A stretch of DNA of 64,000 nucleotides from Couchioplanes caeruleus (GCF_023499255.1 NZ_CP092183.1:4894501-4958500); one strand, 5' to 3'; positions 1 to 9,109 are shown, counted from the stretch's first letter. Numbers and translations: made by a program. Notes: generated by a model from the sequence alone, not told the origin.

Positions 1-45
1 CCGGCCGGCCCGGGCCACGAGGCGCAGATCCACGCGCGACCGTCC

Positions 46-1092
46 TCAGGGCACGATCACCGCGCGTCCCTGCAGCTCACCGGCCTGCATCTCGTCGTAC
101 GCGGTGACCGCCCCGGACAGCTCGAACCGGCAGATCTGCGGGGTCAGCATCCCGCGGGCCGCCAGGTCGAGCACCTCGGCGAGCTCCGGCCGGGTCCCCC
201 AGTACGTGGTCTGGATGCTGACCTCGTACGGCACCGAGAAGAACGACAGCGGCAGGGTGCCACCGGCGATCCCGACGAGCGTGAGGTCGCCCAGGCTGCG
301 CACGGTGCCCGCGGCCAGGGCGAGCGTGTCGTCGCCGCCGACGAAGTCGAGCACCACGTCGGCGCCGTGACCGCCGGTCGCGTCGCGGATCGCCTCGGCG
401 GGACTGTCCTCGGCGGACAGCACGAGGTCCGCGCCGTACCGCCGGGCCAGGTCCAGCGCGTCCCTGCGAAGGTCGACGGCGATCACCCGCGCGGCCGTCG
501 TCGCCTTGAGGATCTGCACCGCCAGGTGCCCGAGGCCGCCGACGCCGATGACCAGCGCGGTGCTGCGCGGGGTCAGCTTCGGCCACGAACGGCGGATCGC
601 GTGGTACGGCGTGAGCCCGGCGTCGGTCAGCGGCGCGGCGTGCAGCGGGTCCAGCCCGGGCGGCAACGGGACGAGGTGGCGGGCGTCGGGCACCAGCAGG
701 TATTCCGCCATGCCGCCGTCCAGGCCCAGCCCGCCACCGCCGGCGGGTACGGGCGCCTCCGCCGGGTGATCGCAGTACGTCTCCGCGCCGAGCCGGCAGC
801 GGTCACAGGAGCCGCAGCCCCACGCGCCGTACACCGCCACCGCCGTACCCTCCGCGAGGCCGGTCACCCCTTCGCCGACGCGATGCACCCAGCCGGCGTT
901 CTCGTGCCCCAGGGTGAACGGTGGCCCCCACGGCAGCTGCCCCGCCGTGAAGTCGTGCATGAGGTGCAGGTCGGAGTGGCACGCCCCGGCGCCACCCACC
1001 TTGATCACGACCTGGCCGGGTCCCGGCACGGGCTGCGGCACCTCCACCAGCTCGGCGGGCTTCTTCCAGTCCAGCAGTCTGAGAGCACGCAT
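46..1092 (-). CDS. Zinc-dependent alcohol dehydrogenase (MDR family)
   Basis: This 348-residue medium-chain dehydrogenase probably interconverts an alcohol and an aldehyde with NAD(H) in the cytoplasm. The catalytic zinc ligands are visible as C38 and the GHE motif at H63-E64. The four structural-zinc cysteines are C93, C96, C99 and C107. A Rossmann GxGGLG motif lies near residue 184. I chose the ATG at 1092 because GGGAGGAGA sits just upstream; a longer in-frame start at 1125 lacks a ribosome site. It is divergent from doxX. A box at 1154-1167 followed 24 nt later by GACGAT suggests hypoxia-type control, which fits regeneration of NAD during fermentation. The substrate cannot be told from sequence. 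Confidence 0.93.
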   Translation of the reverse strand: MRALRLLDWKKPAELVEVPQPVPGPGQVVIKVGGAGACHSDLHLMHDFTAGQLPWGPPFTLGHENAGWVHRVGEGVTGLAEGTAVAVYGAWGCGSCDRCRLGAETYCDHPAEAPVPAGGGGLGLDGGMAEYLLVPDARHLVPLPPGLDPLHAAPLTDAGLTPYHAIRRSWPKLTPRSTALVIGVGGLGHLAVQILKATTAARVIAVDLRRDALDLARRYGADLVLSAEDSPAEAIRDATGGHGADVVLDFVGGDDTLALAAGTVRSLGDLTLVGIAGGTLPLSFFSVPYEVSIQTTYWGTRPELAEVLDLAARGMLTPQICRFELSGAVTAYDEMQAGELQGRAVIVP

Positions 1093-1153
1093 CGGTGTCT
1101 CCTCCCACTCGTCTCCTCCGCCCATCGTCGGACCGCCGCTGCGGGGCCCACAC

Positions 1154-1167
1154 GGGGCGAACGTCCC
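1154..1167 (-). promoter_or_regulatory. DosR-like box for the alcohol dehydrogenase
   Basis: The + strand reads GGGGCGAACGTCCC, 12 of 14 matches to GGGCCGAAGGTCCC. On the minus strand a -10-like GACGAT (1124-1129) follows 24 nt later. That is the same layout as at the universal stress genes further right. Confidence 0.55.
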
Positions 1168-1192
1168 GTGCCGGACCGGGCGGCGATCGATC

Positions 1193-1206
1193 GGGACCTA
1201 AGTCCC
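1193..1206 (+). promoter_or_regulatory. DosR-like box upstream of doxX
   Basis: GGGACCTAAGTCCC is the closest match in the window to the mycobacterial DosR core GGGACTWWAGTCCC, with 5-bp perfect arms. It lies 82 nt before the DoxX start and 39 nt centre-to-centre from the 1154 box. A clear -10 at the usual 23-nt distance was not found. Confidence 0.6.
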
Positions 1207-1288
1207 GCCCGGGTCGGGCGGTCAGGCCCGGGTGCCCGCGCCGGAAGCGGTGCATGGTCGGAACAGGACATCGAATGAGGAGGACACC

Positions 1289-1876
1289 ATGACGACCATC
1301 GGCCGCGGAGCTGCGGCTCACCACCTCGAGAACGTCGAGGCACCCGGTCACATGCTCACCCTGACGGCCGCCCGGGCGCTGGCCGTGTTCCGCATCTCCC
1401 TCGGGTTCGTCTTCCTGTGGGCGTTCCTCGACAAGACCTTCGGTTTGAACTACGCCACCCCGTCCGCCCGCGCCTGGATCCACGGCGGGTCGCCGACCAA
1501 GGGCTTCCTGTCCCACGTCGACCTCGGCCCGTTCCAGGGCACGTTCCACTCGATGGCCGGCAACGTCGTGGTCGACTGGCTGTTCATGCTCGGCCTGCTC
1601 GGCATCGGCGTCGCCCTCATCCTCGGCATCGGGATGCGCATCGCCGCCGCAGCTGCCACGCTGATGATGGCGTTCATGTGGTTCGCCGAGTTCCCGCTCG
1701 CGCAGCACACCAGCGCCGGCGAGCCCAGCGGCTCGAACAACCCGATCACCGACTACCACTTCATGTACGCCGTCGGCGCGATCGTCGCCGCGCTGACGTA
1801 CGCCGGACACACCTGGGGCCTGGGCCGCTGGTGGGCACAGCTGCCCTTCGTGCAGCGCAACCGTTGGCTGATCTGA
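1289..1876 (+). CDS. DoxX-family membrane protein (paralogue 1)
   Basis: This 195-residue integral membrane protein has about four hydrophobic helices and the GGSPTKGFL loop also present in the paralogue at 39494. DoxX proteins are small membrane proteins linked to thiol or quinone redox balance and to oxidoreductase partners; the exact role here is unknown. The ATG at 1289 follows GAGGAGGACACC, so the longer frame from 1232 is rejected. The gene precedes pntAA by 146 bp in the same direction and could share its transcript. A DosR-like box lies 82 nt upstream. The two copies share almost all loop motifs, which suggests duplication within the regulon. Confidence 0.88.
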   Translation: MTTIGRGAAAHHLENVEAPGHMLTLTAARALAVFRISLGFVFLWAFLDKTFGLNYATPSARAWIHGGSPTKGFLSHVDLGPFQGTFHSMAGNVVVDWLFMLGLLGIGVALILGIGMRIAAAAATLMMAFMWFAEFPLAQHTSAGEPSGSNNPITDYHFMYAVGAIVAALTYAGHTWGLGRWWAQLPFVQRNRWLI

Positions 1877-1916
1877 CGCCGCCCGGCGCCGGCCACGGCG
1901 GCGCCGGACGCGAGAT

Positions 1917-1980
1917 CGGACGGTACGAGCAGCCGTCCGGCCGGGGCCTCACGGCGGTCGACCCGGCCGGGCGGCTTTTT
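1917..1980 (+). terminator. Possible terminator between doxX and pntAA
   Basis: CGGACGG (1917-1923) pairs with CCGTCCG (1933-1939). A second possible stem GGCCGGG/CCCGGCC (1939-1968) is followed by GGGCGGCTTTTT. The T-run supports at least partial termination after doxX, but the stems compete and the loop is long. Confidence 0.35.
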
Positions 1981-2022
1981 CCCGCGACGTGACGTGACCG
2001 AGCGAGGGGACGGAGAGCGCGC

Positions 2023-3165
2023 ATGACGACGATCGGTGTGGTCCGCGAGACGGCCGCCGGGGAACGGCGGGTCGCCCTCGTCCCGGAGGACGCCGGCCGG
2101 TTACGCCGCGACGGCCTGCAGGTCGTCGTGGAGGCCGGCGCCGGGGCCGGCGCCTGGTACGCCGACACGGACTACGCCGACGCCGGCGCGACGGTCACCA
2201 GCCGGGTCCAGGTGTACGCCGGCAGCGACGTCCTGCTGTGCGTGACCCCGCCGGAGGACGTCGACGCGCTGCACGCGGGCCAGACCCTCGTCGGGCTCCT
2301 GGCTCCCCGGCGCGACCCGGTGCGGTTCCGGAAGCTGGCCGGGACCGGTGTCACCGCGGTGAGCCTCGACCTGCTCCCCCGCACCCTGAGCCGCGCCCAG
2401 GCCATGGACGCCCTCACCTCGCAGGCCAACGTCGCCGGCTACAAGGCCGCGCTGGTCGCCGCGGACGCGTACGGCGCCTACCTGCCGATGCTCATGACCG
2501 CCGCCGGCACGGCCCGCCCGGCGCGGGTGCTGGTCCTGGGCGCCGGGGTCGCCGGCCTGCAGGCGCTCGCCACCGCGCGCCGCCTCGGGGCGGCCGTGAC
2601 CGGTTACGACGTGCGGGAGGCGGCCCGGGAGGACATCGCCTCGACCGGCGCCGCCGTGCTGACCCTCGACGTCCCCGCCGCGACCGGTGCGGGCGGGTAC
2701 GCCCGCCGGCTGTCGGAGGACGAGGCCCGGGCTCAGCAGGAGGCGCTGGACACCGCGGTCGCCGGGTTCGACATCGTCATCACCACCGCGCAGGTCCCGG
2801 ACGGGCGCCCGCCGCTGCTCGTCACGGCCGCCGCCCTCGAGGCGATGCGGCCCGGCTCGGTGGTCGTGGACGCGGCTTGCGGGCCGCTGGGCGGCAACGT
2901 GGCGGGCTCCGAGCCGGGCCGGACCGTGGTGAGCGCCCGCGGCGTCACCGTCGTCGGCGCCGCGGACCTGCCCGCCCGGGTGCCGAGGGCGGCGTCGACC
3001 GCGTACTCCCGCAACCTGTGCGCGCTGCTGGCCGGCCTGATCCGCGACGGGGTGGTGACCGTCGACGCGGACGACGAGATCCACGCGGCCGTGGTCGTGG
3101 CCCGCGACGGCGAGGTCGTGCACCCGGCGGTCCGCGCCGCCACGAGCGAGGAGGTCCCCTCATGA
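2023..3165 (+). CDS. pntAA: NAD(P) transhydrogenase subunit alpha part 1 (NAD-binding)
   Basis: This is the soluble domain I of the proton-translocating transhydrogenase, 380 residues. The complex passes hydride between NADH and NADP+ at the membrane, coupled to proton movement. The N-terminus has the alanine dehydrogenase/PntA signature (RETAAGERRVALVPE). The dinucleotide fold GAGVAGLQA lies near residue 171. No membrane helix is present, as expected for the split-alpha form. The ATG at 2023 follows GGGGACGGAGAG. The stop overlaps the next start as ATGA. No convincing box was found in the 146 bp upstream, so it may be co-transcribed with doxX. Confidence 0.95.
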   Translation: MTTIGVVRETAAGERRVALVPEDAGRLRRDGLQVVVEAGAGAGAWYADTDYADAGATVTSRVQVYAGSDVLLCVTPPEDVDALHAGQTLVGLLAPRRDPVRFRKLAGTGVTAVSLDLLPRTLSRAQAMDALTSQANVAGYKAALVAADAYGAYLPMLMTAAGTARPARVLVLGAGVAGLQALATARRLGAAVTGYDVREAAREDIASTGAAVLTLDVPAATGAGGYARRLSEDEARAQQEALDTAVAGFDIVITTAQVPDGRPPLLVTAAALEAMRPGSVVVDAACGPLGGNVAGSEPGRTVVSARGVTVVGAADLPARVPRAASTAYSRNLCALLAGLIRDGVVTVDADDEIHAAVVVARDGEVVHPAVRAATSEEVPS

Positions 3166-3473
3166 GCCCGCTGCTGATGGCGGACATCACCGTCTTCCTG
3201 CTGAGCCTGCTCGTCGGGTTCGAGGTGATCAGCAAGGTGCCGGCCACCCTGCACACCCCGCTGATGTCCGGCGCGAACGCGATCCACGGCGTGGTCATCG
3301 TCGGCGTGATGCTGCTCGCCGCCACGGCCACCACGGTCACCGGTTACGTGCTGGTGCTGATCGGGGCCGCGTTCGCCGCCATGAACGTCACCGGCGGCTA
3401 CGTGGTCACCGAACGCATGCTGGCGATGTTCCGCCCGCGGCGGGAGGAGAAGCGGCGGGAGGAGAAGCCGTGA
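3162..3473 (+). CDS. pntAB: NAD(P) transhydrogenase subunit alpha part 2 (membrane)
   Basis: This 103-residue protein supplies the alpha-side membrane helices of the transhydrogenase. Three hydrophobic segments are visible (about residues 6-25, 38-58 and 62-80), with the family motif SKVPATLHTPLMSGANAIHG between the first two. The C-terminus is a charged tail rich in Arg, Glu and Lys. Its start codon overlaps the pntAA stop (ATGA) and its stop overlaps the pntB GTG, a classic translationally coupled arrangement. Confidence 0.95.
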   Translation: MSPLLMADITVFLLSLLVGFEVISKVPATLHTPLMSGANAIHGVVIVGVMLLAATATTVTGYVLVLIGAAFAAMNVTGGYVVTERMLAMFRPRREEKRREEKP

Positions 3474-4888
3474 CGACCTTCGACACCGCCGTCCATCTGG
3501 TCTACCTGGCCGCCGCGACCTGCTTCGTGCTGGGCCTGCACCTGATGAACTCGCCCGGCACGGCCCTGCGCGGCAACCGGCTGTCGGCGGCGGGCATGGC
3601 CGCGGCGGTGCTGGCCACCGGCGCGGTGCTGGTACGCGACCACGGCATCACCGCCTGGGCCGTCGCGGCGCTCACCGCCGGAGCCGCGGCCGGAGCCGTC
3701 GCCGGCCTGGTCACCGCGCGGCGGGTGCCGATGACGGCGATGCCCCAGCTGGTCAGCCTCTTCAACGCCGTCGGCGGCGGGGCGGCCGCGCTGATCGCCC
3801 TGGGCGACGCGGTGCAGCGCAGCCAGGAGGCCGGTACGCCGGGCCTGCAGACCACGATCACCACCGTGCTCGACGTGCTCATCGGCGGCGTCACGCTGAG
3901 CGGCTCGCTCGTGGCCTCCGGAAAGCTCGCCGGCCTGGTACCCGGCCGGCCGGTCACCGTGCCCGGCGGAAGGTGGGCCACCGTCCTCCTCGCGCTCGCC
4001 ACCGCCGGGCTCGCCGGGCTCTACCTCACCGGCCGCACCGGGGCGCTCGGCCTGTCCGGCATCGGCCTCGCCGCGCTGGCCGCGGGCATCCTGCTCACCC
4101 TGCCGATCGGCGGCGCCGACATGCCGGTCGTCATCTCGCTGCTCAACGCCTGCACCGGCACCGCGGTCGCCATGGCCGGGTTCGTGCTGGACAGCAGCCC
4201 GCTGATCATCGCGGGCGCCCTGGTCGGGGCGGCCGGCGCGATCCTCACCAAGCTCATGGCCGACGCGATGAACCGCTCGATCGGCGCGATCATCGCCGGC
4301 GGGTACGGCACCGGTGACAGCGCCGGGCCGGCCGCGGCGGTGGGCGGGGGCGCGCCCGTACGGGCGATCACGGCCGAGGACGCGGCGCTGCAGCTGGCGT
4401 ACGCCCACAAGGTCGTCATCGTCCCCGGGTACGGGCTGGCCGCGGCGCAGGCGCAGCACGAGGCGGTGGCCCTCGCCCGCGCGCTGACCGAGCGGGGCGT
4501 ACAGGTCAGCTACGGCATCCACCCGGTTGCCGGCCGCATGCCCGGGCACATGAACGTGCTCCTGGCCGAGGCGGACGCGCCGTACGAGCAGCTCAAGGAC
4601 ATCGACGAGATCAACCCGGAGTTCCCCGGCACCGACGTGGCGCTGGTGGTCGGCGCCAACGACGTCACCAACCCGGCGGCGCGGCGCCCGGGCAACCCGG
4701 TCTCGGGCATGCCGATCCTCGACGTGGACCGGGCCCGCACCGTGATCGTCATCAAGCGGTCGCTGGGCCACGGGTACGCCGGCATCGACAATGAGCTGTA
4801 CACCCGGCCGGGCACCGCGATGCTCTTCGCCGACGCGAAGAAGGGCCTCGCCCAGCTGCTCGCCGGGGTGCGGGAGTACGCGGCCTGA
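3470..4888 (+). CDS. pntB: NAD(P) transhydrogenase subunit beta
   Basis: This 472-residue subunit carries about eight membrane helices (residues 1-270) and the C-terminal NADP-binding domain III. Domain III motifs are clear: GYGLAAAQAQ, the GIHPVAGRMPGHMNVLLAEA stretch, GANDVTNPAA and KRSLGHGYAGIDNELY. It starts at the GTG at 3470, which overlaps the pntAB stop. The three subunits should form one membrane complex producing NADPH from NADH, or running in reverse when the proton motive force falls. The transhydrogenase sits beside a fermentative pyruvate branch, which hints at redox buffering in low oxygen; that is inference. Confidence 0.96.
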   Translation: MTTFDTAVHLVYLAAATCFVLGLHLMNSPGTALRGNRLSAAGMAAAVLATGAVLVRDHGITAWAVAALTAGAAAGAVAGLVTARRVPMTAMPQLVSLFNAVGGGAAALIALGDAVQRSQEAGTPGLQTTITTVLDVLIGGVTLSGSLVASGKLAGLVPGRPVTVPGGRWATVLLALATAGLAGLYLTGRTGALGLSGIGLAALAAGILLTLPIGGADMPVVISLLNACTGTAVAMAGFVLDSSPLIIAGALVGAAGAILTKLMADAMNRSIGAIIAGGYGTGDSAGPAAAVGGGAPVRAITAEDAALQLAYAHKVVIVPGYGLAAAQAQHEAVALARALTERGVQVSYGIHPVAGRMPGHMNVLLAEADAPYEQLKDIDEINPEFPGTDVALVVGANDVTNPAARRPGNPVSGMPILDVDRARTVIVIKRSLGHGYAGIDNELYTRPGTAMLFADAKKGLAQLLAGVREYAA

Positions 4889-4899
4889 GGAGGCGCCCG

Positions 4900-5493
4900 A
4901 TGGTCCTGCCACCCGCCGCCCGGCGCACCGGGCTGCTGCACCGCATGCTGCTCGTCCGCCACCTCGAGGCGTGCCTGGACCAGCCCGCCCACGACGAGGC
5001 CCTGACGGCCGGGCTGGTCAGCGCGCTGGGCGCCGGCGACACGCTGGTGTGCCCGCGGACCGGGTGGCCGCTCGCGCTGCTCTTCGGCGGCCGGATCACC
5101 ACGGCGCCGGTCACCACCGGGGTCCTCGCCGTCGAGCTCGTGGACGCCGGCGGCGGGCCCGGTGTGCTGTTCTGCCGGGCGCGGCAGGTGCCGCCGACGC
5201 CACCCCCGCCGGCGCCGAGCGTGATCGACGGCGCCGACGTGGAGGCGATCGCCCGGACGGCCTGGACGGGCCTCGCCGCCGTGCGCGGCGGCGCCCCCGC
5301 GTGCCGGTTCACTCTGCGGGCCGCGGCGGCCGGCGACGACCCGGTCGAGCTGCTCGCCACCCGGATGCGCCTCGACCACCAGCTCGACGAGGGCACGCTG
5401 CGCGCGATCGACCGCGACGCCCGGGCGCACGTGGCCGCGTTGCTGCAGGCCGGGGCGCCGGAGGTCCCGGACGTTCAGGGCCGCCGGCTCTGA
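4900..5493 (+). CDS. Internally deleted 2-oxoacid dehydrogenase E1-alpha-like protein
   Basis: This 197-residue protein looks like the two ends of a pyruvate/acetoin dehydrogenase E1-alpha subunit joined without the middle. Residues 8-60 (LLHRMLLVRHLE, then LTAGLVSALGAGDTLV) match the E1-alpha N-terminus. Residues 107-190 (VIDGADVEAIARTAW, DPVELLATRMRLDHQLDEGT) match its C-terminal part. The thiamine-diphosphate motif (GDG followed some 30 residues later by N) is absent, so it is very unlikely to be catalytic. It follows pntB by 11 bp and precedes pflB. A regulatory or vestigial role is possible. The assignment rests on motif resemblance only. Confidence 0.6.
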   Translation: MVLPPAARRTGLLHRMLLVRHLEACLDQPAHDEALTAGLVSALGAGDTLVCPRTGWPLALLFGGRITTAPVTTGVLAVELVDAGGGPGVLFCRARQVPPTPPPPAPSVIDGADVEAIARTAWTGLAAVRGGAPACRFTLRAAAAGDDPVELLATRMRLDHQLDEGTLRAIDRDARAHVAALLQAGAPEVPDVQGRRL

Positions 5494-5556
5494 CCGCCCG
5501 TACCCCCGCCGGACGAGGCTGGGGCCAGGTCCGGCGCCGCCGGCGCGCCCCCACCC

Positions 5557-5590
5557 GGAGGTCCCGACGGCCCCGCCGTCCGGGACCTCC
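5557..5590. repeat. Inverted repeat overlapping the pflB box
   Basis: GGAGGTCCCGACGG (5557-5570) faces CCGTCCGGGACCTCC (5576-5590), pairing over 14 bp with one extra C and a 5-nt loop. The right arm includes the first half of the pflB DosR-like box. It could be a terminator for the upstream operon, or two half-sites for a dimeric regulator. Confidence 0.6.
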
Positions 5591-5595
5591 GGCCC
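5582..5595 (+). promoter_or_regulatory. DosR-like box for pflBA
   Basis: GGGACCTCCGGCCC, followed by TGA, matches the window consensus at 13 of 14 positions. A -10-like GAAGCT (5620-5625) follows 24 nt later, placing transcription start about 10-15 nt before the pflB ribosome site. Confidence 0.7.
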
Positions 5596-5648
5596 TGATC
5601 CAACCGATCACGCTCGGGAGAAGCTGAATGCAGGAACGAGGAGGAATC

Positions 5649-7886
5649 ATGCAGACACGCAAGGACGCCTGGCGCGGCTTCACGGGTACGGGCTGGCGCG
5701 ACGCGATCGACGTCGCCGGCTTCATCCACGACAACGTGACACCGTACGAGGGTGACGCGCAGTTCCTGGCCGGGCCGACCCACCGCACCGAGCGGCTCTG
5801 GCGCGAACTGCAGCGCATGTTCGTCGAGGAGCGCAAGCGCGGCGTCTACGACGTCGACACGCACACCCCGTCGACCATCACCTCGCACGAGCCCGGGTTC
5901 ATCGACCGCTCCCACGAGCTGATCGTCGGCCTGCAGACCAGCGCGCCGCTGCGCCGGGCCATCATGCCCGCCGGTGGCCTGCGCATGGTGGAGAACGGGC
6001 TGAAGGCGTACGGCTACACCCTCGACCCCGCCGTCAAAGCGATCTTCTCCCGGTACCGCAAGACCCACAACGACGGTGTGTTCGACGCGTACCCGGCCGA
6101 CGTCAAGGCGGCCCGGCGCTCGCACATCATCACCGGCCTGCCGGACGCGTACGGCCGCGGCCGGATCATCGGCGACTACCGCCGCGTCGCCCTGTACGGC
6201 GTCGACCGGCTCATCGCCGAGCGCAAGGAGCTGAAGGCCGCCCTGGACGGCAAGCGGTCCTCGGAGGCGGTCATCCGCGACCGCGAGGAGCTGGCCGAGC
6301 AGATCCGGGCCCTGGGCGAGCTCAAGGAGATGGCGGCCGGCTACGGCTACGACGTCTCCGGCCCGGCGACCACCGCCCGCGAGGCCATCCAGTGGCTGTA
6401 CTTCGCGTACCTGGGCGCCACCAAGGAGCAGAACGGCGCGGCCATGTCGCTCGGGCGCACGTCGTCGTTCATCGACGTCTACATGGCGCGCGACCTGGCC
6501 GAGGGCGTCCTGACCGAGGAGCAGGCGCAGGAGCTCGTCGACGACTTCGTCATGAAGCTGCGGATCATCCGCTTCCTGCGTACCCCCGACTACGACCAGC
6601 TGTTCTCCGGCGACCCGACCTGGGTGACCGAGGCGATCGGCGGCGTCGGCGCCGACGGGCGCCCGCTGGTGACCCGGTCGAGCTTCCGCTACCTGCAGAC
6701 CCTGTACAACCTGGGTGCGGCGCCCGAGCCGAACCTGACCGTGCTGTGGTCGCCGCGGCTGCCCGAGGGCTTCAAGCGGTTCTGCGCGCAGGTCTCGATG
6801 GACACCAGCGCCATCCAGTACGAGAACGACGACCTGATCCGGCCGGCGTACAGCGACGACACGGCGATCGCCTGCTGCGTCTCGGCGATGCGGGTCGGCA
6901 AGGACATGCAGTTCTTCGGCGCCCGCGCCAACCTCGCCAAGGCCCTGCTGTACGCCATCAACGGCGGGCGCGACGAGATCAGCGGCGAGCAGGTGGCCCC
7001 GGCCTACGCCCCGGTCACCGCGGACGTGCTGGAGTACGAGCAGGTGCTCGACGCGTACGACCGGATGCTGGACTGGCTGGCCGAGACCTACGTCGAGGCG
7101 CTCAACGTCATCCACTACATGCACGACAAGTACGCGTACGAGCGGCTCGAGATGGCGTTGCACGACCACCCGGTGCACCGGTTCCTGGCGACCGGCATCG
7201 CGGGCCTGTCGGTGGCCGCCGACAGCCTCTCGGCGATCAAGCACGCCCAGGTCAAGGTGCTGCGCGACACCACCGGGCTGGCGGTCGACTACGTGATCGA
7301 CGGCGAGTTCCCGGCGTTCGGCAACAACGACGACCGGGCCGACGCGATCGCGGTGGAACTGGTCGAGCGGTTCATGGCGAAGATCCGCCGGCAGCCCGCG
7401 TACCGCGACGCCGAGCCGTCGCTGTCGGTGCTGACCATCACCTCGAACGTGGTGTACGGCAAGCACACCGGCAACACCCCGGACGGGCGCCGCGCCGGCG
7501 AGCCGTTCGCACCCGGCGCCAACCCGATGAACGGGCGGGACAAGCACGGGCTGGTCGCCGCGGCGCTGTCGGTGGCGAAGCTGCCGTACCGCTGCGCCCG
7601 CGACGGCATTTCGCTGACCACCACGGTGACCCCCGCGGGTCTCGGCCGCACCCGCGAGGAGCGGATCGGCAACCTGGTCGGCGTGCTCGACGGCTTCACC
7701 GACGGCGGGGGCTTCCACCTCAACGTCAACGTGCTGGACCGGGCGACCCTGGAGGACGCGATGGCCCACCCGGAGAAGTACCCGCAGCTGACCATCCGGG
7801 TCTCCGGGTACGCCGTGAACTTCGTCCGGCTCACCACCGAGCAGCAGCACGACGTCATCGCCCGTACCTTCCACGGTGCGCTGTGA
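5649..7886 (+). CDS. pflB: Pyruvate formate-lyase (glycyl radical enzyme)
   Basis: This 745-residue enzyme converts pyruvate and CoA to acetyl-CoA and formate without oxygen. The active-site cysteine pair is C409-C410 in the motif IACCVSAM. The glycyl radical is G720 in RVSGYAVNF near the C-terminus. Length is close to that of E. coli PflB (about 760). The ATG at 5649 follows ACGAGGAGGAATC; an upstream ATG at 5628 lacks such a site. It is followed directly by its activase. PFL is oxygen-labile, so its presence in a presumed aerobic actinomycete implies use under hypoxia, which agrees with the box upstream. Confidence 0.97.
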   Translation: MQTRKDAWRGFTGTGWRDAIDVAGFIHDNVTPYEGDAQFLAGPTHRTERLWRELQRMFVEERKRGVYDVDTHTPSTITSHEPGFIDRSHELIVGLQTSAPLRRAIMPAGGLRMVENGLKAYGYTLDPAVKAIFSRYRKTHNDGVFDAYPADVKAARRSHIITGLPDAYGRGRIIGDYRRVALYGVDRLIAERKELKAALDGKRSSEAVIRDREELAEQIRALGELKEMAAGYGYDVSGPATTAREAIQWLYFAYLGATKEQNGAAMSLGRTSSFIDVYMARDLAEGVLTEEQAQELVDDFVMKLRIIRFLRTPDYDQLFSGDPTWVTEAIGGVGADGRPLVTRSSFRYLQTLYNLGAAPEPNLTVLWSPRLPEGFKRFCAQVSMDTSAIQYENDDLIRPAYSDDTAIACCVSAMRVGKDMQFFGARANLAKALLYAINGGRDEISGEQVAPAYAPVTADVLEYEQVLDAYDRMLDWLAETYVEALNVIHYMHDKYAYERLEMALHDHPVHRFLATGIAGLSVAADSLSAIKHAQVKVLRDTTGLAVDYVIDGEFPAFGNNDDRADAIAVELVERFMAKIRRQPAYRDAEPSLSVLTITSNVVYGKHTGNTPDGRRAGEPFAPGANPMNGRDKHGLVAAALSVAKLPYRCARDGISLTTTVTPAGLGRTREERIGNLVGVLDGFTDGGGFHLNVNVLDRATLEDAMAHPEKYPQLTIRVSGYAVNFVRLTTEQQHDVIARTFHGAL

Positions 7887-7888
7887 CC

Positions 7889-8635
7889 ATGACCGTGGCC
7901 CCGCCGGTGACCGCGGCCGTCCACTCCTTCGACATCTCGACGGGAGTGGACGGCCCGGGCACCCGGTTCGTGGCCTTCCTGGCCGGGTGCCCGCTGCGGT
8001 GCCAGTACTGCCACAGCCCGGACACCTGGTACCGGCGCAGCGGCACCCCGACGACGGTGGACGACCTGCTCACCGAGATCCGCCGGTACGAGCGCTTCAT
8101 CAAGGTCGCCGGGGGCGGCGTGACCATCAGCGGCGGCGAGCCGCTGCAGCAGCCGGCCTTCGTCCGCGAGGTCTTCACGGCCTGCCACGAGATGGGCCTG
8201 CACACGGCCCTGGACACCAGCGGCTTCCTCGGCGACCGCGCCGACGACGCCCTGCTGGCCGTCACGGATCTGGTGCTGCTCGACATCAAGTCGGGCGACC
8301 CCCGCACCTACCGTACGGTGACGAAGACCGGCCGGCTCGAGCCGACCGTCCGCTTCGCCCGGCGCCTCGGCGAGCTCGGCAAACCCATCTGGCTGCGGTT
8401 CGTGCTGGTACCGGGCCTCACCGACGACCCGGCCAACGTGGCCGCGGTCGCCGACATCGCCGCCGGCGTGCCGACGATCGAACGGGTCGAGGTGCTGCCG
8501 TTCCACCGGCTCGGCCAGAGCAAGTACGCCCAGCTCGGCGTCCCGTTCCCGCTCGCCGACACCGAGCCGCCGGACGAGGCCCTGCTGGAACGCGTCCGCG
8601 GCCAGTTCGCGGAACGCGGCCTCACCGTCTACTGA
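7889..8635 (+). CDS. pflA: Pyruvate formate-lyase activating enzyme (radical SAM)
   Basis: This 248-residue radical-SAM enzyme installs the glycyl radical on PflB. The iron-sulphur motif CxxxCxxC is present in GCPLRCQYCHSPDTW, and the GGE motif follows in TISGGEPLQQP. Start choice is uncertain: ATG at 7889 is used here, but a GTG at 7883 overlaps the pflB stop as GTGA and would add two residues. Either way the genes are translationally coupled and share the pflB promoter. Confidence 0.95.
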   Translation: MTVAPPVTAAVHSFDISTGVDGPGTRFVAFLAGCPLRCQYCHSPDTWYRRSGTPTTVDDLLTEIRRYERFIKVAGGGVTISGGEPLQQPAFVREVFTACHEMGLHTALDTSGFLGDRADDALLAVTDLVLLDIKSGDPRTYRTVTKTGRLEPTVRFARRLGELGKPIWLRFVLVPGLTDDPANVAAVADIAAGVPTIERVEVLPFHRLGQSKYAQLGVPFPLADTEPPDEALLERVRGQFAERGLTVY

Positions 8636-8651
8636 CGGCTAGGTTGGTGAC

Positions 8652-9074
8652 GTGAGCGGTGACGAGCGACTCGACGACCACGCGGAGATCGGGGCCGTGG
8701 TCCGGACCTTCTTCGCCGCCTTCACCTCCGGCCCGGACTCCACCGCCCGCCTCGACGCCCTCCGGCACGTGTTCCTCCCGGAAGCGGTGATCGTCCGCAC
8801 CTGCGGCGGTCCACCCGCCGCCTGGGGAGTGGACGACTTCATCGCACCCCGGCAGGAGCTGCTCGCCGGAGGCGCCCTCACGGACTTCAGGGAGTGGGAG
8901 GTGTCGGGGCACACCGAGGTCTTCGGCGACATCGCTCACCACTTCTGCAGCTACGCCAAGGCGGGAGTGCAGGACGGGGTCCCCTTCACGGGACGGGGGA
9001 TGAAGACGCTGCAGTTCGTCCGGACGCCCGCCGGCTGGCGCATCAGCGCCGCGGCCTGGGACGACGAGAGATGA
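8652..9074 (+). CDS. SnoaL/NTF2-like protein
   Basis: This 140-residue single-domain protein has the pattern of the cone-shaped NTF2-like fold: an N-terminal helix (residues 5-40), then strands ending in GRGMKTLQFVRTPAGWRISAAAWDDE, typical of DUF4440/SnoaL-like proteins. The fold is used for small-molecule binding or catalysis and no substrate can be assigned. It starts at a GTG 16 bp after pflA. No box of its own is seen, so it may be read through from pflBA. Confidence 0.75.
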   Translation: MSGDERLDDHAEIGAVVRTFFAAFTSGPDSTARLDALRHVFLPEAVIVRTCGGPPAAWGVDDFIAPRQELLAGGALTDFREWEVSGHTEVFGDIAHHFCSYAKAGVQDGVPFTGRGMKTLQFVRTPAGWRISAAAWDDER

Positions 9075-9109
9075 CGGCGTCGGCGGTCCCGCCCTCATAG
9101 GATGGCGCC

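Noticed and set aside
1939..1960. Possible DosR-like box before pntAA (GGGGCCTCACGGCG)
   Set aside because: Only 8 of 14 positions match and there is no hexamer at 23-24 nt.
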